Assembly: GCF_002157855.1 (NCBI RefSeq)
Contig: NZ_CP020880.1
Span: 682,001 to 746,000 of the forward strand
Length of the DNA stretch: 64,000 nucleotides
Direction of reading: 5' to 3'
Origin: Sutcliffiella horikoshii
GTDB lineage: Bacteria; Bacillota; Bacilli; Bacillales; Bacillaceae_I
Both the position numbers and the translations under genes were made by a program. The notes below the pieces were generated by a model that ran no database searches, had not been told where the DNA came from, and saw only the letters and a program-made list of their open reading frames with translations. Below are positions 60,672 to 64,000 of the stretch, in pieces. Position 1 is the first letter of the stretch. Every line of letters begins with the position of its first letter.

Positions 60672-61745
60672 ATGTATTCCAATCAACACTTTGGGCAAAA
60701 TCATCATGCATATCGGCAAACACCGGCTGATGAGCGTTTGATTTATGTCTACCCTCGTCCAAGGCCATTTTATCCTTATTATTATCCATACTATCCGGCG
60801 CCATATTTTTATCCTTACTACTATCCTCGTCCACGCCCGTACCCGTATTACAGAACGGACGATAATGAAAATGAAATGCGTGCAAGTTGGCGGGAATGGG
60901 AGGACCTTGGATCGCCGTTACTTGGAATGAAAGGGGCACCTGCAGTATCTTCTTGGTCTGCTAATCGTCTAGACACGTTTGTTCGCGGAGAAGACAATCG
61001 ATTATGGCAAAAGTTCTGGAACGGAAGACGCTGGAGTCGCTGGAATGACCTTGGTGCACCACGAGGTGGCTTGAGAAGTTCTCCGGCAGCCGTATCATGG
61101 GGACAAAATCGTATTGATACGTTCGCGCGCGGTGCCAATGAAACGATGTGGCACAAGTGGTGGGATGGGCAGCGTTGGAGTCAGTGGGAGGATTTAGGTT
61201 CCCCACGAGGAGGCTTTAAAGGAACGCCATCTGTAGCTTCTTGGTCAGCCAATCGTTTGGATTGTTTTGTACAAGGCATGGACAATAACATGTGGCACAA
61301 GTGGTGGGACGGATCTAGCTGGAGTCAGTGGGAAAACCTTGGTTCCCCACGAGGCGGCTTGACCGGTTCCCCGGGTGCAGTCTCATGGGGGCCAAACCGG
61401 ATCGATTGCTTTGTCAGAGGATTGAATGAGCGCATGTGGCACAAATGGTGGGACGGAAGAAGTTGGAGCCGCTGGGAGAACCTTGGCACCCCACGAGGCG
61501 GATTTGAAGGTGCACCTGCTGCTGCTTCATGGGCACCAAATCGGATCGATGTTTTTGTAAAAGGTGATGACAACCGCATGTGGCAGAAATATTGGAACGG
61601 CCAACGTTGGAGTGAGTGGGGCAATCTTGGTGCACCTCGTGGCAGTGTGCAATCCCATCCAGCAGCAGTCTCATGGGGAAGAGGCAGAATCGACACCTTT
61701 GTAAGAGGCAACAACAAGAAAATGTGGCACAAGTGGTATGCTTAA
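60672..61745 (+). CDS. Trp-rich six-repeat protein (DUF346/PLL-like propeller) with Tyr/Pro-rich N-terminus
   Basis: 357 residues. Residues 26-60 are Pro/Tyr/Arg-rich (PRPRPFYPYYYPYYPAP). Residues about 71-357 are six repeats of about 48 residues, each of the form W-x-(D/N)-LG-x-P-(R)GG ... SW-x-x-(N)R-(I/L)-D-x-FV-x-G-x-(D/N)N-x-MW-(H/Q)K-(W/Y)W-(D/N)G-x-x-WS. This resembles DUF346 repeats of PLL-type fucose-binding lectins, which form seven-bladed propellers. No signal peptide. Carbohydrate binding is likely but unproven. Confidence 0.8.
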   Translation: MYSNQHFGQNHHAYRQTPADERLIYVYPRPRPFYPYYYPYYPAPYFYPYYYPRPRPYPYYRTDDNENEMRASWREWEDLGSPLLGMKGAPAVSSWSANRLDTFVRGEDNRLWQKFWNGRRWSRWNDLGAPRGGLRSSPAAVSWGQNRIDTFARGANETMWHKWWDGQRWSQWEDLGSPRGGFKGTPSVASWSANRLDCFVQGMDNNMWHKWWDGSSWSQWENLGSPRGGLTGSPGAVSWGPNRIDCFVRGLNERMWHKWWDGRSWSRWENLGTPRGGFEGAPAAASWAPNRIDVFVKGDDNRMWQKYWNGQRWSEWGNLGAPRGSVQSHPAAVSWGRGRIDTFVRGNNKKMWHKWYA

Positions 61746-61787
61746 TTAACAGAAAATTATTGAAACTAGTTAAATATAAGGATAAAC

Positions 61788-61830
61788 TGGTAATACCACG
61801 CATAAATTTGGTATTACCAGTTTTATTTTA
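61788..61830 (+). promoter_or_regulatory. Two GntR/FadR operators that also form a terminator hairpin
   Basis: TGGTAATACCA (61789-61799) and TGGTATTACCA (61810-61820) each match the FadR-subfamily consensus TNGTNNNACNA. Together they are an 11-bp inverted repeat followed by TTTTATTTTA, a terminator for the upstream gene. They lie 39 nt before gntR. Confidence 0.8.
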
Positions 61831-61858
61831 TGCGAATAAAAGGAGGGCCTTAACCATC

Positions 61859-62536
61859 ATGAGGGCAAGCGATAAAATCGAAAAGCTATTTATTCAAAAA
61901 ATCCTCAAGGGAGAATTTGCGCCAGGCACTCAAATTCCGTCGGAACGTGAACTTGCAACAGCATTTAAAGTTGGCCGGCCTGTTATCCGTGAGGTGTTGC
62001 AACGTCTTGAACGGGATGGGTGGCTCACCATTCGCCATAATCAACGTGCTACAGTGAATGACTATTGGAAAGAGGGCAATCTTATGACAATCGCCCACAT
62101 TCTAAATGAAGAGGACAGTATTCCGAACGAATTTATCATCCACCTCCTCGAGCTAAGAAAAAACCTTTCACCTTCCTATGTAAAAGGAGCGGTCCTACAT
62201 AAACCGATGGCGGTCATATCTTTGTTAAAAGAAAGCGAAAACGTTGCCGACAACCCTGTTTCTTTTGCCGAATATGACTGGCATCTTCAACGGGGACTTG
62301 CGGCGGCTGCACCGAATCCTATCTATTTGCTCATTCTTAATAGTTTTGGAGATCTTTATCTTAAACTTGCAACCTATTATTTCACAGAAGCCTCCTACCA
62401 GAATGCCTCGAAGAGCTACTATATGAAGCTGATGGAAGCTGTATTAGAAAAAGATGGTGACAAAGCGGAAAAGCTTGTGCACAGCATGATGGAACAAAGC
62501 ATCAAGATGTGGCAAGAGCAAACCGCTATAAAATAA
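61859..62536 (+). CDS. GntR family (FadR subfamily) transcriptional regulator
   Basis: 225 residues: GntR winged HTH (LFIQKILKGEFAPGTQIPSERELATAFKVGRPVIREVLQRLERDGWLTI, about residues 10-60) and an all-helical FCD-like effector domain. The start at 61859 is 11-12 nt from AGGAGGG, slightly long; the frame is open far upstream through the preceding gene but that is out of register with it. Probably autoregulated through the adjacent operators and may control the downstream hydroxylase gene (22-nt gap). Confidence 0.88.
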   Translation: MRASDKIEKLFIQKILKGEFAPGTQIPSERELATAFKVGRPVIREVLQRLERDGWLTIRHNQRATVNDYWKEGNLMTIAHILNEEDSIPNEFIIHLLELRKNLSPSYVKGAVLHKPMAVISLLKESENVADNPVSFAEYDWHLQRGLAAAAPNPIYLLILNSFGDLYLKLATYYFTEASYQNASKSYYMKLMEAVLEKDGDKAEKLVHSMMEQSIKMWQEQTAIK

Positions 62537-62557
62537 ACTGAACAAGGGGGAAAAGAA

Positions 62558-63169
62558 ATGAAGGGGTATTACAGGGAGTTCTTTTTGTTTCCGGACATCA
62601 CTATTTTACTAGTGCTGATTGTGGGAAGTATCGGGTGGCAGGTCTGGAGTGGGTTAACGTGGGGAGCGTTTATCGTGTTTGCATTCGGAATGCTGACATT
62701 TATGTTCAGCGAGTATCTTACACACCGGTTTGTGTTTCACCTCAAGCCCCCCAAAAATCCATTCTTATTAAAAATGTTAAAACGTCTTCATTATGACCAC
62801 CATACGGATCCAAATGATTTGCATTTACTATTTTTACCGCTCTGGTATAGCCTGCCGAATCTGTCGGTGCTCGCTATTATTTTCTATTTGATTGCTGGCA
62901 GCTGGGGGTTAACGCTTGGATTTGCAAGCGGGTTGATGATGATGCTCTTTCTCTATGAGTGGAAGCACTACGTTGCGCACCGACCAATCAAGCCTCGTAC
63001 GAAATTTGGGAAATGGGTGAAAAAGACGCATATTCTTCATCACTTTAAAAACGAAAACTTTTGGTATGGGGTATCGACGCCATTTGTGGATGTACTGTTT
63101 GGCACGCTGAAAAATGAAAAAGACGTGGAAACAAGTAAGACTGCCAAGGACTTAGAGAAGCGAGTGTGA
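62558..63169 (+). CDS. Fatty acid hydroxylase/sterol desaturase family membrane protein
   Basis: 203 residues with four TM helices and the di-iron histidine motifs: HRFVFH, HYDHHTDP, HYVAH and HILHHF. The family hydroxylates or desaturates lipids or carotenoids at the membrane. AAGGGGGAAAAG precedes the ATG. It probably shares a transcript with the GntR gene, suggesting a lipid-related signal. Substrate unknown. Confidence 0.87.
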   Translation: MKGYYREFFLFPDITILLVLIVGSIGWQVWSGLTWGAFIVFAFGMLTFMFSEYLTHRFVFHLKPPKNPFLLKMLKRLHYDHHTDPNDLHLLFLPLWYSLPNLSVLAIIFYLIAGSWGLTLGFASGLMMMLFLYEWKHYVAHRPIKPRTKFGKWVKKTHILHHFKNENFWYGVSTPFVDVLFGTLKNEKDVETSKTAKDLEKRV

Positions 63170-63393
63170 GGGGGATACCCATCTCTTTACTATAGTAAAG
63201 TCCGGAAATGGAAGCATCTTTAACTATTCTGTCGCAATCCTTCCTATGAGAAAGGTAATTGCGTCTTGGAAGAATATATTGCGAAATATACTGGAATATC
63301 ATTCCTCCTCCCTTTTTCCAATCTGCTAGTATTATGGTTTAATTAATAGGCATTGTAGGGAATAGAATAAAAAAATGTGAAAAAGGGATGTTG

Positions 63394-64000
63394 ATGCTTA
63401 TGGACAGGTCAGTTTTTAAAATTTCAGTGGGAATCGCAGCGTTATTTGTATTAATAGGCGTATTAATTCCAGAGCAACTTGGAAATGCGATGGGAGTTGC
63501 GCAAGCTTTTGTTTTGGAAACGTTTGGTTGGTTCTATCAATTAGTTGCCACGTTCTTCCTCTTATTTGCCGCATTCATGATCTTCAGTAAATATGGAAAA
63601 ATTAAACTCGGAAAAAAAGATGATAAGCCTGAATACAATCGCCCCACGTGGTTTGCGATGCTTTTTTCTGCCGGGATGGGGATAGGGCTGCTTTTCTATG
63701 GCGTATCAGAGCCGATTTCTCATTTCTCTGCACCGCCACTTGGTGAAGGAAGCACGGAACAGTCAGCCATTTTAGGGATGAGATACACGTGGTTGCATTG
63801 GGGGCTTCATGCATGGGCTATCTATGCAATAGTAGCGCTGGCACTTGCCTATCAAAAATTCAAAAATAATGCACCAGGTTTAATGAGTGCCACACTTCGC
63901 CCTGTACTTGGTGAAAAGGTGAAAGGCCCTATCGGAAAAACGGTTGATGTTGTTGCAGTATTTGCTACATTGTTCGGTGTAGCGGCATCATTGGGACTAG
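63394..64000 (+). CDS. BCCT family betaine/choline/carnitine transporter, 3' end missing
   Basis: The frame is open to the window end. TM1 is ISVGIAALFVLIGVLIP. The sequence WFAMLFSAGMGIGLLFYGVSEPISHF is the BCCT hallmark glycine-rich segment, followed by WLHWGLHAWAIYAIVALALAY. BCCT carriers use Na+ or H+ to import compatible solutes, usually for osmoprotection. ATG 63394 is 6 nt after AAAGGG; ATG 63388 and 63400 are alternatives. The gap 63170-63393 shows no further feature. Confidence 0.93.
   Translation, partial: MLMDRSVFKISVGIAALFVLIGVLIPEQLGNAMGVAQAFVLETFGWFYQLVATFFLLFAAFMIFSKYGKIKLGKKDDKPEYNRPTWFAMLFSAGMGIGLLFYGVSEPISHFSAPPLGEGSTEQSAILGMRYTWLHWGLHAWAIYAIVALALAYQKFKNNAPGLMSATLRPVLGEKVKGPIGKTVDVVAVFATLFGVAASLGL

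Noticed and set aside
61616-61858. N-terminal extension of the GntR regulator into the lectin-like gene
   Set aside because: Lies in a different frame of the repeat gene and crosses the operator/terminator; the HTH begins right after 61859.

Overview
The window is a stretch of chromosome from a low-GC, spore-forming Gram-positive bacterium of the Bacillaceae (Bacillus in the broad sense). The support is Spo0M, BmrA, a SipW/TasA pair, thermolysin-type and subtilisin-type secreted proteases, NatK-NatR-NatAB, a Geobacillus-like mtlA-mtlR-mtlF-mtlD cluster, strong AGGAGG ribosome binding sites, frequent TTG/GTG starts, a BirA-type operator and B. subtilis-like ECF promoters. No rRNA, tRNA, CRISPR array or prophage was recognised.

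Layout. 1-5.3 kb: end of a VOC protein, a TetR regulator and an MMPL exporter with a secreted YhgE-like partner. 5.3-10.4 kb: an ECF sigma-PadR-SEDS operon whose SEDS gene has one in-frame stop, spo0M behind a SigW-type promoter, a PadR/HAAS pair and bioY under a BirA operator. 10.5-15.4 kb: an SDR enzyme, a 52-bp tandem repeat, and two ECF sigma/anti-sigma pairs each behind its own ECF-type promoter. 15.4-26.5 kb: lysoplasmalogenase, CBO0543 protein, a histidine kinase remnant, thioesterase, SelO, Uma2 protein, BmrA, a TetR regulator sharing an operator with an epimerase, an AI-2E family permease, and a second PadR/HAAS pair. 26.6-29.2 kb: an RsbR-type stressosome gene split by an IS3-family element with a 3-bp target duplication. 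29.5-39.3 kb: extracellular protein region with two paralogous HTH-TPR (RRNPP-like) regulators around sipW-tasA, a neutral protease and a large subtilase. 39.7-45.4 kb: TetR plus DHA2 exporter, small genes, a methyltransferase and a short UvrC-like nuclease. 45.5-50.4 kb: a three-gene coiled-coil/McrB-like/McrC-like cassette, the best candidate for an incompletely described defence system. 50.6-54.4 kb: natK-natR divergent from natAB. 54.5-59.9 kb: mannitol uptake and oxidation. 60-64 kb: a PH-domain protein, a six-repeat Trp-rich propeller-like protein behind a hairpin that hides its ribosome binding site, a GntR regulator with two perfect operators, a fatty acid hydroxylase-like protein and the start of a BCCT transporter.

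Two themes cut across the regions. First, regulation by envelope stress: three ECF sigma factors, a SigW-type promoter, three HAAS/permease-prefix proteins each paired with a PadR-like regulator, and several drug exporters beside local repressors. Second, at least eight gene-free stretches carry degenerate tandem repeats (periods near 20 bp or exactly 52 bp), mostly just after gene ends. Two repeat families each occur at two distant loci, so they look like a genome-wide class of intergenic element.
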